Below are positions 17,385-26,758 of a stretch of DNA of 64,000 nt, in pieces; position 1 is the stretch's first letter; each line of letters begins with the position of its first letter. This DNA comes from Desulfobacteraceae bacterium (GTDB taxonomy: Bacteria; Desulfobacterota; Desulfobacteria; Desulfobacterales; Desulfosalsimonadaceae). Under the pieces are notes generated by a model. The model was given only the letters and a program-made list of their open reading frames with translations, did not search any database and was not told where the DNA came from. The translations under genes and the position numbers were made by a program. The stretch is from contig JAABSH010000001.1 of the NCBI GenBank assembly GCA_011390465.1, forward strand, positions 124,001 through 188,000, read 5' to 3'.

Positions 17385-19904
17385 TTAAGGATCTGAAACA
17401 AATTTTTCTTTTATAATTTCAGCGCGTTTAACAGCATTTTCCGACAGATTAAATACAGACTGTATCACATCCGCGGGACGCACGGAACCCCCCTCCGCTG
17501 CCTTCAGCGTCATCCTCAGCGCGGCCGGACCCGTTTTTGTCAGACGCAGCACCACTTCCTTTAAATTAATCTTTTTTTTACGGCCTTTTTTACTGATCCG
17601 TTCCACCATCCAGTCTGATGCCGCTTCAAACATCTTCAGCCTGGCATCCCCCAGTTCACCGGCCGTCCGCACCCGGTAATGAAGGATGTTGGCTTCCTGA
17701 GGACGCGCGCCAGGTGAAATTTTCCGGCATCCGGTCACTTGCAGCCCGTCCGGCAGTTCCCGGTTCAGGGCCGCCGCCAGAGCCTGGGAGGATTCGGAAT
17801 TTTTCAGGGAAACATAAAAAGATTCTGATTCACTTTCCATACCCAGGGGCAGGGGATTGTGAAAAGACATTTTCGGCTTGGGATGAAATCCCCGGGTAAA
17901 CAGCATATCCACCCCGATGCGCTGCAGGGCCCGGGAAAAAAGGGTCACCATTTCCAGGTGGCCGAAAAACCTGGCCAGCCCGGTTTTGGCATAAAAAATT
18001 TCATACCGTATTTCCTGCTCAGGGACCGGGTGTTTTTCAGGCTTTCCGGAAAAAATTGCGGATTTTTCATTTTCGGCAAAAAACACGGGCCGGATACGAT
18101 CAAAATCGCAGACCCCGCAGCCCTGGCAATCCCCAAACCGGCAGTCATCTGTGGACTGACCGGTCAAGGCCTTTTCCAGTTCCTCCGCCAGAAAAACTTT
18201 GGATACACCGGTATCAATATGATCCCATGGCAACGGGGCCGCCGGCAAACGGGACCGGGTGGTATACCAGGCCAGATCCACCCCGGCATCCTGAAGGGCC
18301 GCTTCCCACAGACCATAATCAAACCGGTCCGACCACCCGTCAAAACAGCATCCTTTTTGCCAGGCAATTTCAAGCAGCCGGGCAAGCCGCCGGTCCCCCC
18401 GGGCCCAGAGGCCTTCCAGGATACTGAGCTCGGGTTTCTGCCATTTGACGTCCACTCCCGGCATTTTCAGCTGCCGTTTCAGGTCAAAAATAATCTGTTT
18501 GGAACTCTCCATTGACATCTGCGGGGCCCACTGAAAGGGCACATGGGGCTTGGGAATAAAAGTGCCGATGCTGACATTGATATTGGGACGATACCCGTCG
18601 GACTTCAGTTTCTGCCGGATGCGCCGCACCAGATCCACAATGGCCGCACGATCGGCATCCGTTTCCGTGGGCAGGCCGATCATAAAATACAATTTGATCA
18701 ATTTCCAGCCCAGAGAGAAGGCCGCGGATACCGTGTCAAAAATTTCCTGCTCTGAAATATTCTTGTTGATCACGGCCCGGAGCCGCTCGCTGCCCGCTTC
18801 CGGGGCAATGGTAAATCCGGTCTTGCGCACTTTTTCCACCAGGGCCATGATTTCCGGGGACAAGGAACCCGCCCGGAACGAGGGAAAAGAGACGGCAACG
18901 CTATCGTCTGCATACCTGGAAAAAAGATTCTGCATAAGTTCGGTAAGGCAGCCGTAGTCACCGGTACTGAGGGACAGCAGGGAAATATCGTCATATCCGG
19001 TGGCGGCAAGGGAGGTTTCCGCAAGATTGAGCAGATTTTCCACGGTTCGTTCCCGCACCGGCCGGTAAATCATTCCAGCCTGACAGAACCGGCATCCACG
19101 GGTGCATCCACGGGCCACTTCCAGGCGCAGACGGTCATGCACCGGCCGGCCATAGGGTACCACCGGCGCATCCGGAAACGGCGCCGCATTCAGATCCGGT
19201 TCTATGGCCCGCCTTACCTGCCGGTAGTCGTCAAATTCCGAAACAATGGCCTTAATGTCAGCACCATCGTAAACAGGGGCAAAAAAACAAGGGATATACA
19301 CCCCCTCTATGTTGGACCAGTCCCGCAGCAGGTTTTTTTTTTCACCGTCCCCGGCAGCTTTCCACGCCATCCAGGCCCGGCTCATTTCCAGAATTACGGT
19401 TTCTCCGTCGCCCACGACCATGGCGTCAAAAAAATCCGCCACTGGCTCCGGATTCACAGTGCAGGGTCCGCCGGCAATGATGACAGGACAAGTTGCATCC
19501 CGATCGGCGGCCCGGAAGGGAATTCCGGCCAGATCCAGCATCATCAGCACATTGGTGTAATTCATTTCATAGAGAAGTGAAAACCCAATGATGTGAAACC
19601 CGGACAGCGGGGTGCCGGTCTCCAGAGAGCATAGCGGAGTTTCTGTTGATTTTAGCTGTGCCGCCAAATCCAAACCCGGCGCAAACACGCGTTCAGCCGC
19701 AATATCCGGTTGGTTGTTCAGGACGTGATACAGAATCTGCATGCCGAAATGGGACATCCCGATTTCATATAAATCAGGAAACGCCAGGGCAAAATGAAGC
19801 GAAACCTTCTGAATATCCTTTACAACGGCATTTTTTTCACTGCCCAGATACCGGCTGGGTTTTTCAACCAGCGGCAGTATACCCGCAAGGGGGGCTTTTT
19901 GCAT
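17385..19904 (-). CDS. TIGR03960-type radical SAM protein fused to a DUF2344 domain
   Basis: An 839-aa protein combining a B12-binding-like N-terminal region, a radical SAM domain and a C-terminal DUF2344 (TIGR03936-like) domain. The 4Fe-4S motif CTRGCRFC lies around residue 265. After it come CRFGDCQGCGVCD (about residue 600) and YAKTGLARFFGHLEMVTLF (about 640), the start of the DUF2344 region. The start at 19904 (MQKAPLAGILPLVEKPSRYL) is chosen because an earlier ATG at 20057 would run into the upstream gene and lacks family similarity. Function is unknown. It precedes rng closely on the same strand, suggesting RNA-related metabolism. Confidence 0.88.
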   Translation of the reverse strand: MQKAPLAGILPLVEKPSRYLGSEKNAVVKDIQKVSLHFALAFPDLYEIGMSHFGMQILYHVLNNQPDIAAERVFAPGLDLAAQLKSTETPLCSLETGTPLSGFHIIGFSLLYEMNYTNVLMMLDLAGIPFRAADRDATCPVIIAGGPCTVNPEPVADFFDAMVVGDGETVILEMSRAWMAWKAAGDGEKKNLLRDWSNIEGVYIPCFFAPVYDGADIKAIVSEFDDYRQVRRAIEPDLNAAPFPDAPVVPYGRPVHDRLRLEVARGCTRGCRFCQAGMIYRPVRERTVENLLNLAETSLAATGYDDISLLSLSTGDYGCLTELMQNLFSRYADDSVAVSFPSFRAGSLSPEIMALVEKVRKTGFTIAPEAGSERLRAVINKNISEQEIFDTVSAAFSLGWKLIKLYFMIGLPTETDADRAAIVDLVRRIRQKLKSDGYRPNINVSIGTFIPKPHVPFQWAPQMSMESSKQIIFDLKRQLKMPGVDVKWQKPELSILEGLWARGDRRLARLLEIAWQKGCCFDGWSDRFDYGLWEAALQDAGVDLAWYTTRSRLPAAPLPWDHIDTGVSKVFLAEELEKALTGQSTDDCRFGDCQGCGVCDFDRIRPVFFAENEKSAIFSGKPEKHPVPEQEIRYEIFYAKTGLARFFGHLEMVTLFSRALQRIGVDMLFTRGFHPKPKMSFHNPLPLGMESESESFYVSLKNSESSQALAAALNRELPDGLQVTGCRKISPGARPQEANILHYRVRTAGELGDARLKMFEAASDWMVERISKKGRKKKINLKEVVLRLTKTGPAALRMTLKAAEGGSVRPADVIQSVFNLSENAVKRAEIIKEKFVSDP

Positions 19905-19938
19905 TATGTATATCCTATTATACTGCCGGTGATCCGGG

Positions 19939-20700
19939 TTATGCCATGGTGGCCTGAACAAACTCCAGGGTCTGGCGCACATCGTCGCGGAAAAAAACCT
20001 GCATGCCGTCCCGCCAGTCTTCCTGTTCCAGTTTGGTTTTAATTCGCCGGGCCGCATCCATGCGCAGCAATTGTTTCATCCGGACAAACGGCCGGTTGGG
20101 AGTATCAATCCACTGGCGGACCACCTGAACCGCCCGCTCCAGGAGCTGGTCTTCCGCCACCACGTCATCAATAAGCTGCATTTCCTTTGCTTTTTCCACG
20201 CCTACCATATCGCCGAAAAACATGATGTCCCGGAATTTGAGATTGCCGTCAAATCCGAAGCGCATGACTTCATGCTGGGCAATGGTGAGCGGCAGCCCGA
20301 TTTTAATCTCGGTCATGCCGATCTTGATTTTGGGATGGTCTTTGGCGATCCGGTAATCCGCGGCCATGGAATAAATCAGGCCGGCGGCGGCACAATGGCC
20401 GTTAATGGCGGATACCACCGGTTTCTCACAGGTAAACAGGGACAAAAGCACCTCTTCTTCCATCTCAAAAAACTCAATGGCCTCGGCCTGGTCCTTGAAA
20501 TTGATAAAAATCGGCAGATCAAATCCGCTGGAAAAAAACCGGCCCTCACCGGTCAAAATAATCCCCCGGGCCGCAGGGCTGGCATTCACCTCATCCACCA
20601 CCTCTTTCAGGCGCAGGAGGATTTCCCGGTTCACGGGATTGGTTTTGCCGTTTTTAAGGGTGAAAATCCTTATTTCATCCTGCACGGTTACATCAAACAT
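19939..20700 (-). CDS. Enoyl-CoA hydratase/isomerase family protein
   Basis: Crotonase-fold protein of 253 aa. The oxyanion-hole regions are visible as FFSSGFDLPIF near residue 55 and INGHCAAAGLIYSMAADYRI near residue 98. The usual catalytic glutamates of enoyl-CoA hydratase are not obvious: the equivalent stretch reads IGMTEIKIGLPLT. It may therefore be an isomerase-type or divergent member. It lies 34 bp upstream of the radical SAM gene and divergent from dapL. Residues 220-240 (RIKTKLEQEDWRDGMQVFF) form the usual C-terminal helix. Substrate unknown. Confidence 0.82.
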   Translation of the reverse strand: MFDVTVQDEIRIFTLKNGKTNPVNREILLRLKEVVDEVNASPAARGIILTGEGRFFSSGFDLPIFINFKDQAEAIEFFEMEEEVLLSLFTCEKPVVSAINGHCAAAGLIYSMAADYRIAKDHPKIKIGMTEIKIGLPLTIAQHEVMRFGFDGNLKFRDIMFFGDMVGVEKAKEMQLIDDVVAEDQLLERAVQVVRQWIDTPNRPFVRMKQLLRMDAARRIKTKLEQEDWRDGMQVFFRDDVRQTLEFVQATMA

Positions 20701-20842
20701 GGGCGTCTCCTTTTTATCTCAATATCGTTAAATTTATTAAATTTTTTATAGAATTCAGTCAGTTTATGTAATACTGAACCAATGTGTCAAGTTTTGAATT
20801 TGCGGTCAAACCAAATTTGCCCTGCATTGGTGCCGGCATTCA

Positions 20843-20871
20843 TTGACAGGAATGGGCGCTTTTACTATAAA
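20843..20871 (+). promoter_or_regulatory. dapL promoter
   Basis: TTGACA (20843-20848), 17-bp spacer, TATAAA (20866-20871). This is close to consensus and leaves a leader of about 57 nt before the ATG at 20935. AGAGGC lies 7 bp upstream of the start as ribosome site. Confidence 0.75.
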
Positions 20872-20934
20872 GACATAGTTTCTTCTGCAACACAAAATTC
20901 TGATATTTAAACTATATACCAAAAGAGGCAATAC

Positions 20935-22158
20935 ATGATCAAAATCAATGAGCATTTTTTAAAACTTCAGACATCTTACCTTTTTTCCACCATTGCCAGA
21001 CGGGTCAATGAATTCCAGCAGCAGCACCCGGACACGGAAATCATTAAAATGGGCATCGGCGACGCCACCCGGGCCCTGCCGGCGGCCTGTGTGGCGGCCT
21101 TTCATGCGGCGGTGGATGAAATGGCCGCAGATGCTACCTTCCGGGGATACGGACCGGAGCAGGGATATCCGTTTTTAAGGGAAAAAATCGCGGAAAATGA
21201 TTATCATGGGCGCAATGTGGACATCTCGCCGGATGAAATTTTCATCAGCGACGGGGCCAAATGCGATACCGGCAATTTCCAGGAAATTCTGGCAACCGAT
21301 ATTGTTTTTGCCGTGCCCGACCCGGTATATCCGGTGTATGTGGACACCAATGTCATGGCCGGGCGCACCGGTTCCTTTGAAAACGGGCGATACCAGAACA
21401 TTGTTTATCTGGAATGCACAAAAAAGACCCATTTTATTCCGGATCTTCCGGAAACACCGGTGGACCTGATTTATCTGTGCTTTCCCAACAATCCCACCGG
21501 TGCCACCATTTCCAAAGCCGATCTTGCCAAATGGGTGGATTATGCGCGGGAAAACCGGGCATTGATCCTGTTCGACGCGGCCTATGAAGCCTTTATTAAG
21601 GATGAAACACTGCCCCACTCCATTTATGAAATTGACGGGGCCAGAGAAGTGGCGGTGGAATTCCGGAGTTTTTCCAAAACCGCAGGGTTTACCGGCACCC
21701 GGTGCGCGTTTACCGTGGTGCCCAAAGACTGCAACGCCTACGACAGCATGGGAAACCGGCAAAGCCTGCACGCCCTTTGGAACCGCCGGCATTCCACCAA
21801 ATTCAACGGGGTATCCTATCCGGTGCAGCGGTCGGCGGAAGCGATTTACAGCCACGCGGGAAAACAGCAGGTCGCCGAAATTATCGACTATTACATGAAA
21901 AATGCGGCCCTGATCCGCAGGGAAATGGATGCCCTGGGCCGGGACTGCGTGGGCGGGGAAAACTCCCCCTATATCTGGATCGATGCCGGCGGGGATTCCT
22001 GGAGCCTGTTTGACAGTCTGCTCAACAATGCCGGGGTGGTCTGCACCCCGGGCGCAGGATTCGGCACCTGCGGCAATCAGTATATCCGGCTGTCCGCGTT
22101 CAACAGTTATGAAAATGTGCAAAACGCCATGACCCGGATCAAAACAGCGTTAAAATAG
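20935..22158 (+). CDS. dapL: LL-diaminopimelate aminotransferase
   Basis: PLP enzyme that converts tetrahydrodipicolinate directly to LL-diaminopimelate, bypassing the succinylase and acetylase routes to lysine and peptidoglycan. The start [20 protein letters not shown] and the early [10 protein letters not shown] are hallmarks of DapL. The cofactor lysine is in [12 protein letters not shown] at about residue 248; [12 protein letters not shown] and [10 protein letters not shown] are also present. Length 407 aa is right for the family. It is monocistronic, between a near-consensus promoter and an intrinsic terminator. DapL is typical of delta-proteobacteria, chlamydiae, cyanobacteria and plants. 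Confidence 0.96.
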   Translation: MIKINEHFLKLQTSYLFSTIARRVNEFQQQHPDTEIIKMGIGDATRALPAACVAAFHAAVDEMAADATFRGYGPEQGYPFLREKIAENDYHGRNVDISPDEIFISDGAKCDTGNFQEILATDIVFAVPDPVYPVYVDTNVMAGRTGSFENGRYQNIVYLECTKKTHFIPDLPETPVDLIYLCFPNNPTGATISKADLAKWVDYARENRALILFDAAYEAFIKDETLPHSIYEIDGAREVAVEFRSFSKTAGFTGTRCAFTVVPKDCNAYDSMGNRQSLHALWNRRHSTKFNGVSYPVQRSAEAIYSHAGKQQVAEIIDYYMKNAALIRREMDALGRDCVGGENSPYIWIDAGGDSWSLFDSLLNNAGVVCTPGAGFGTCGNQYIRLSAFNSYENVQNAMTRIKTALK

Positions 22159-22196
22159 CAACCAGATTACCCCTTAAACTTCTCCCGGACAAAAAA

Positions 22197-22226
22197 AGCT
22201 GCGCAAAAAAGAGCCTTTGCGCAGCT
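22197..22226 (+). terminator. Intrinsic terminator after dapL
   Basis: A perfect 11-bp stem (22197-22207 with 22216-22226) with an 8-nt loop. AAAATTTTATT follows. It lies immediately upstream of the higBA promoter. Confidence 0.8.
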
Positions 22227-22235
22227 AAAATTTTA

Positions 22236-22264
22236 TTGACACCCGATACGTGCCTGGTTACACT
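22236..22264 (+). promoter_or_regulatory. higBA promoter giving a nearly leaderless mRNA
   Basis: TTGACA (22236-22241), 17-bp spacer, TACACT (22259-22264). The toxin ATG is at 22273, only 8 bp beyond the -10, so the transcript should start within a few bases of the start codon. No Shine-Dalgarno sequence is present. Confidence 0.7.
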
Positions 22265-22272
22265 AAATCAAC

Positions 22273-22551
22273 ATGATTCAAAAATTCAAACATAAAGGGC
22301 TTAAGCGGTTATTCGAATCTGGTGCCTCGGGCGGAGTGAGTTCACAGCATATTAATCGCATTAGGAAGATTCTTGCGCTTCTTGAAACAGCCGAAACTTT
22401 AGAAGATATGGACTTACCAGGTTTAGGATTACATCCGCTTAAAGGAAATCGTAAGGGGACATGGGCAGTGAGTGTCAGTGGAAACTGGCGCATCACGTTC
22501 AAAATTCAAGATGGCGATATCTTTGATATTAACTATGAAGATTATCATTAG
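22273..22551 (+). CDS. higB: HigB/RelE-type toxin of a toxin-antitoxin module
   Basis: A 92-residue RelE-superfamily toxin, expected to cleave mRNA on the ribosome. The sequence [20 protein letters not shown] and the core [20 protein letters not shown], then NWRITF, match HigB of the host-killing family. It ends in DINYEDYH, whose tyrosine-histidine tail is typical. The toxin-first order, with higA 8 bp downstream, is the HigBA hallmark. Base composition is visibly more AT-rich than dapL upstream, suggesting acquisition. Confidence 0.92.
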   Translation: MIQKFKHKGLKRLFESGASGGVSSQHINRIRKILALLETAETLEDMDLPGLGLHPLKGNRKGTWAVSVSGNWRITFKIQDGDIFDINYEDYH

Positions 22552-22559
22552 GGGGTAAA

Positions 22560-22847
22560 ATGGCTATGCATAATCCGCCTCATCCAGGTGAAATTATAAG
22601 AGAATTTTGTGTCGAACCATTAAATCTTAACGTGACGGAAGCAGCAAAGGCACTTGGTGTAACTAGAAAAACTTTATCTGCTTTATTAAATGGGCGATCA
22701 GGAATAAGCCCCGAGATGGCATTAAGGTTGTCAAAGGTTTTTGGTCGCAGTCCTGAGGGATGGTTGAGGCTCCAACTTCAATACGATCTCTGGAAAACAA
22801 GACGACAAATTGATGTTGATGATTTGAAAAGAATTGTAGCTGCTTGA
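22560..22847 (+). CDS. higA: HigA-type antitoxin (XRE family)
   Basis: A 95-residue DNA-binding antitoxin that neutralises HigB and represses the operon. The N-terminal [20 protein letters not shown] and the helix-turn-helix [20 protein letters not shown], then LNGRSGIS, are diagnostic of HigA. AGGGGGTAA precedes it; ATG at 22560 or 22566 (MHNPPHP) could serve as start. It is 8 bp downstream of higB and clearly co-transcribed. The C-terminal [16 protein letters not shown] is a usual tail. Confidence 0.93.
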   Translation: MAMHNPPHPGEIIREFCVEPLNLNVTEAAKALGVTRKTLSALLNGRSGISPEMALRLSKVFGRSPEGWLRLQLQYDLWKTRRQIDVDDLKRIVAA

Positions 22848-23179
22848 ATAATTTTTTTGGGTGTTGTCAATTTAGAGAGTCTTAACACATTGGATTTTTG
22901 TAACAATTTAATAATGGTTGGAATTAGAAAAACATCGGATCTTGTATGAACTTCAATTGCGGAACGTTACGTAAAGTTATCGACAATCTGCATTCTCAAA
23001 AATCTTTGCAATAGTGAAGGTTTTACCGTTGCTGCGACTTGGTTGTCTATAATCTATGAGGGTCTATCGTCTGCCTTAAATTATGATAATTTTAAAAGTG
23101 GATACCCCCTTTTAAAAATATTATGCATAAATAGTAAAATCCCTCCTTTGCCTTTTTGCAGATTTCCTTGCCATGGTTT
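22848..23179. other. Gene-free gap after higBA
   Basis: This 332-bp AT-rich stretch between higA and the convergent serine hydrolase gene shows no reading frame with recognisable content, no strong hairpin and no repeat. It may be a remnant of inserted DNA. Confidence 0.5.
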
Positions 23180-24430
23180 CTACTTTTCTGATCCTTCCAG
23201 GACCACTTTTGCCAGGCAGGTTTCCATCTCCTCAATCAACGGCACTGAATTGTCGACGATTCCGATATCCGTGTTGATTTGAAAAGCAATGGTGACCCCA
23301 TGGTCAGGGTAATGGCGGAGGCTGGAGCTATAACCCGGAATCCATCCGCCGTGACCGTACACCGGGCCAAAAGGGCCTTTGAGATAAATCGCGACCCCGG
23401 CGCCGTAGCGGATATCCGTCGTGTCACGGTCGATGGGAACGGCATTCAGGAGTTCTTCTAAATAGGCGCCCGGCATCGCTTTCCCCCCGAAAAGAGCAGC
23501 CCCCCAGCGCGCAAGATCAAGGGAATTGCTTACCAAACCGCCGCCGGTATATTCAAAAGCTGGATTCCAGAGCATGGTGCCGTCAGATGAAGTTGTTTTT
23601 GGGGGGAAACCAAACAGATTATCCGCTGCCATGTATCCGGAAGCAAGTCCCGGAAGAAAACGGCGGTTAGAGGGAGTCGTCAGGGTCAGACCGAGCGGCG
23701 TCAGGAAACGACTTGTGATCTCATCATAGCAAGTATTTCCGGTGACGGCTTCAATGACTAAACCGATGAGAATGTATCCTGTGTCCGAGTAGGCCCAGCC
23801 TTTGCCAGGCTCAAAAAGCGGCGGCACATCCAGAACAAATTCGACCAGGGCTTCCGGGGAAAATGGATTGCCTGTTTCCCGCCATCTTCTGGAAACCTCA
23901 GCGGCAAAGCGCTCCAGATGAACATGATCGGGCAATCCTGAGCTGTGGTTCAAAAGATGACGCAGGGTGATGGCATCATGATTGGGCAAATGGCTATACC
24001 AAGGCCGGTTGCCGAGCCAGCGCGATACCGGGGCGTCAAGTTCCAGAACACCCTCGCCTACCAGCGCCATTGCTGTTGCCCCCACGAATGTCTTGCCGAT
24101 GCTTGCTGAAAGCATTCGCGATTCTTTTAACATCGGCGTTTCGGCCTCCACATCGGCAAGCCCGGTTGCGGCAACCCCGAATGTGCCGTCCGGCAACACA
24201 TAGGCCGCTGTTGCACCGGGAAAGCAATACTTCTTCTGAAAGGCGTCCAAGGCTGATTGAAAATTTTCAGCTATATCAGAAGCCGTCAGTCTGTCCGGAC
24301 CCATCTGAAATGTTTCAAGTGGCGAAACAAACCCGATCAGTATCAGCAGGGGCAGAAAAGCAGCCGGAATCAGCAGCCGGACACAAAACCTCCATATTCT
24401 TTCCATATTTATTTTGCCTCGCTTAGTCAT
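23180..24430 (-). CDS. Serine hydrolase of the class C beta-lactamase / DD-peptidase fold
   Basis: A membrane-anchored 416-aa member of the beta-lactamase/transpeptidase-like family; many act as esterases or D-aminopeptidases. An N-terminal hydrophobic anchor lies at residues 14-35 (FCVRLLIPAAFLPLLILIGF). The nucleophile motif SxxK is SIGK near residue 109. The second motif is YSD in AYSDTGYILIGLV near residue 205, where YxN is usual. The third appears as YGHGGWIPGYSS near residue 376. The start at 24430 has AAGGAAAAAC before it. It follows the CPBP protease gene by 9 bp. Substrate unknown. Confidence 0.85.
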   Translation of the reverse strand: MTKRGKINMERIWRFCVRLLIPAAFLPLLILIGFVSPLETFQMGPDRLTASDIAENFQSALDAFQKKYCFPGATAAYVLPDGTFGVAATGLADVEAETPMLKESRMLSASIGKTFVGATAMALVGEGVLELDAPVSRWLGNRPWYSHLPNHDAITLRHLLNHSSGLPDHVHLERFAAEVSRRWRETGNPFSPEALVEFVLDVPPLFEPGKGWAYSDTGYILIGLVIEAVTGNTCYDEITSRFLTPLGLTLTTPSNRRFLPGLASGYMAADNLFGFPPKTTSSDGTMLWNPAFEYTGGGLVSNSLDLARWGAALFGGKAMPGAYLEELLNAVPIDRDTTDIRYGAGVAIYLKGPFGPVYGHGGWIPGYSSSLRHYPDHGVTIAFQINTDIGIVDNSVPLIEEMETCLAKVVLEGSEK

Positions 24431-24439
24431 TGTTTTTCC

Positions 24440-25342
24440 TTATTCCTTTCCAGCAGAACAAAGGGCTGCCTTTGAAACGATGATTTTTTCTGGATTATGA
24501 GAAACCATGCTACCTTCATCTTTGGGGATAACTGCTGTAAATGCGCCGGCTCTTGTGAACATGACCTTTCGGTTCAGCCAGACAACAATAACCGCGACAC
24601 CGATAAGAATGTAGGTGTCATAAGGTTGTGCGTCGGGAAAAACCGGGTTCATAAGATTAAAATGGAAAAATGCTGATAGCAGGATGCTGCCACGCGATGC
24701 GTTAAATAATGCGGTTACGATGATGCTTAACGAAATGACGCCGGCAAAGAATGCGAAAAATGACCACTCGCTTTGTTGGGTCCCGCTCAACAGGAATGCC
24801 GGCAAGTGCCAGAAACCCCAGATAACCCCGAGAACCAGCCCGGCCATGATCGGCACGAATTTACGCTGTAGCAGTGGAAGGGCGAGCCCCCGCCAGCCGA
24901 ATTCCTCTACCGGTCCTTTGATGGCAGCCAAGAAAAGTGCGATTAACAGTGTTTGTAATGATGAAAACGGGAAGGGGTTAGACCAGAGCGTCCCTTTCCA
25001 CGCAGCCCCGGCGTAAAACACCATTGGAAGGCCGATAATCAGAAAAGCGTACCAGCCTGATGAGCAGCGCCAGCGGAATGCCCGGGAAAGATAGCGCCGC
25101 AGTCCTGAAACACCGGCCTGGTATATTATGATGATGAAAGCGGCGATGGCAGGTGCGTAAACCGCCAGAAAAAAGAGCGGATGGTTGCCGGTCAGCCGGC
25201 CAAAGATTGTGGCCATCGGATCCGGGAGAAAGATAAACAGGGCCAAAATTCCCCATGCCAGAGCGAATGTAATGAGCAGAAAGGGAATAAGGGAAAGAAA
25301 GGAAATATGATGTTGATCGGCAAGAGATGAAATTTTCTTCAT
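24440..25342 (-). CDS. CPBP family intramembrane metalloprotease
   Basis: A 300-residue polytopic protein of the CAAX protease and bacteriocin-processing (Abi) family. The three catalytic blocks are intact: PVEEFGWRGLALPLLQRK (EExxR-like), IWGFWHLPAFLLSG (FxxxH) and SAFFHFNLMNP (HxxxN). About eight hydrophobic segments are visible. Family members process prenylated or small peptides or give bacteriocin self-immunity. It lies 9 bp upstream of the serine hydrolase gene and 75 bp after the beta-barrel gene on the same strand, so a three-gene operon is likely. Confidence 0.87.
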   Translation of the reverse strand: MKKISSLADQHHISFLSLIPFLLITFALAWGILALFIFLPDPMATIFGRLTGNHPLFFLAVYAPAIAAFIIIIYQAGVSGLRRYLSRAFRWRCSSGWYAFLIIGLPMVFYAGAAWKGTLWSNPFPFSSLQTLLIALFLAAIKGPVEEFGWRGLALPLLQRKFVPIMAGLVLGVIWGFWHLPAFLLSGTQQSEWSFFAFFAGVISLSIIVTALFNASRGSILLSAFFHFNLMNPVFPDAQPYDTYILIGVAVIVVWLNRKVMFTRAGAFTAVIPKDEGSMVSHNPEKIIVSKAALCSAGKE

Positions 25343-25417
25343 GTTGTGGTCCTCCTTGAAATTATTTTTATTTTATCGCCAGGGAATTCATTCCGGTCGT
25401 TTCGATGCACTCAGTGG

Positions 25418-26374
25418 CTAAAACGGCACTTCCATGGAAAAGAAGAAACCGGGTTTTTTCCCCACGTCGTATTCGATTTCGTTTTTTCCTTCATGATCAA
25501 AGAGTTTGTGCTTGCGGGAAAGCGCCTGGGAGATGCCAGCGTTAAGTCCGATGCGATCCGCGATCAGGGTATTGAAGCGGAGGGAGCAGGTTGTGCCGGA
25601 AAACTCAACATATCCTTTTTCCCGGACCGGGCTGTTGTCCGCCAGGCGATAGATTCCGCCTTCAAACCCGCTGGTGTCGATGGTCAAAGAGGTGGTTTTG
25701 CAGAAACGCCAGGTCAACTCTGTTTTTGGCAGGCCGATGGTAAAAGACGGTCCGCTGTCGGTTCCTACGTTCCAAGAGATACTGGCCACGGGAATAACTT
25801 CAAGGTCGGTTTCGACCTTCTGGTGTTTTACGTAAAGTGCGCCTGCTGCAATGGTCCACTTCGGGTTGATGGTAAACATCCCGTAACCGCCGCCGTAAAA
25901 AGAAAAGGAATCCCTTATTTCCCTTTCATATGCGGAGGTCGCACCGAGCATGAGCGCATAGCTCATGCGCTCAGTTATCATGCCGCCATGGTTTGAACCG
26001 ATCGACACTTCATAAAGATTGCCCCACGGATCGCGGCCGTTGGTGTCGATGACATATTCACCGGGGCGATCCCAGGAAAAACGCAGCAGCTTGAAAGCGC
26101 CTTTTATTGAACCTGTACTGAGTTCAAGAGCACTGCATCCTAAAGAGTAGGCCGCGTCTTTATCGGCCACGTCTGATCGGGCAATACCGCCGAATGTGAT
26201 CTGCATAGAGATGCCGGGTGTATTTTCATCTTCTGCAAGGGCAATCACTTCCGGGGGGTTGCGGTCCAATTCCGAATTCACCTTTCCTTCAGCTGCCTGG
26301 ATATTTTCGCAGGCAATCCAGGTTAAGGTTGAGACCAAAAGGATCATCATTATTTGTTTTACGGTTGCTGTCAT
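25418..26374 (-). CDS. Probable outer-membrane beta-barrel protein
   Basis: An exported protein of about 318 aa. Starting at MTATVKQIMMILLVSTLTWI, it has a signal peptide ending near IQAAEG. The mature part alternates polar and hydrophobic residues in short strands rich in glycine and aromatics (SFSFYGGGYGMFTINPKWTI). It ends in MEVPF; the terminal phenylalanine is typical of BAM-inserted barrels. The start at 26374 is chosen for GGGAGC nine bases upstream; a longer frame to 26437 lacks family support and a leader. No specific family was recognised. It heads the likely operon with CPBP and serine hydrolase. Confidence 0.65.
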   Translation of the reverse strand: MTATVKQIMMILLVSTLTWIACENIQAAEGKVNSELDRNPPEVIALAEDENTPGISMQITFGGIARSDVADKDAAYSLGCSALELSTGSIKGAFKLLRFSWDRPGEYVIDTNGRDPWGNLYEVSIGSNHGGMITERMSYALMLGATSAYEREIRDSFSFYGGGYGMFTINPKWTIAAGALYVKHQKVETDLEVIPVASISWNVGTDSGPSFTIGLPKTELTWRFCKTTSLTIDTSGFEGGIYRLADNSPVREKGYVEFSGTTCSLRFNTLIADRIGLNAGISQALSRKHKLFDHEGKNEIEYDVGKKPGFFFSMEVPF

Positions 26375-26758
26375 TTCATTTGCTCCCTTGTTATCTGTTT
26401 TCGCTATTGGTTTGCTGGAAAAACATTTTTGCAGCATGACTGTTTACAGGTATAAGGGCAAAAGGCGTGCCATGCTGAAAAATTAAAGAAAATCCTATTT
26501 TATCAATGCATTAATTTGTTTGCCGGTTGGTGGTTGATACGCGCACCTTCGTACAATTACGAAATTTCGTTGCGAATCATTCGCAGTTGACCTATGGTTG
26601 ACAGGGCCTTAAAAAGTCAAATTTTGCGTGAGAAATTGGTGTATGGGAAGAAACTCACACCGAAAGACCCTTGAAGAAAACCATCCGCCTTTGGAATGTC
26701 ATCAAACTTGATGGGGCGTAACCTTTGGCAATACTAAACGAAATGGCTGGGGTGAGCG
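26375..26758. promoter_or_regulatory. Divergent control region with clustered TTCGT-ACGAA palindromes
   Basis: A 384-bp gap between the divergent beta-barrel and response-regulator genes. Positions 26548-26585 hold three overlapping or abutting palindromes: TTCGTACAATTACGAA (26548-26563), ACGAAATTTCGT (26559-26570) and TGCGAATCATTCGCA (26571-26585). They look like a regulator binding cluster. No clear -24/-12 sigma-54 promoter was found by eye. Confidence 0.55.
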
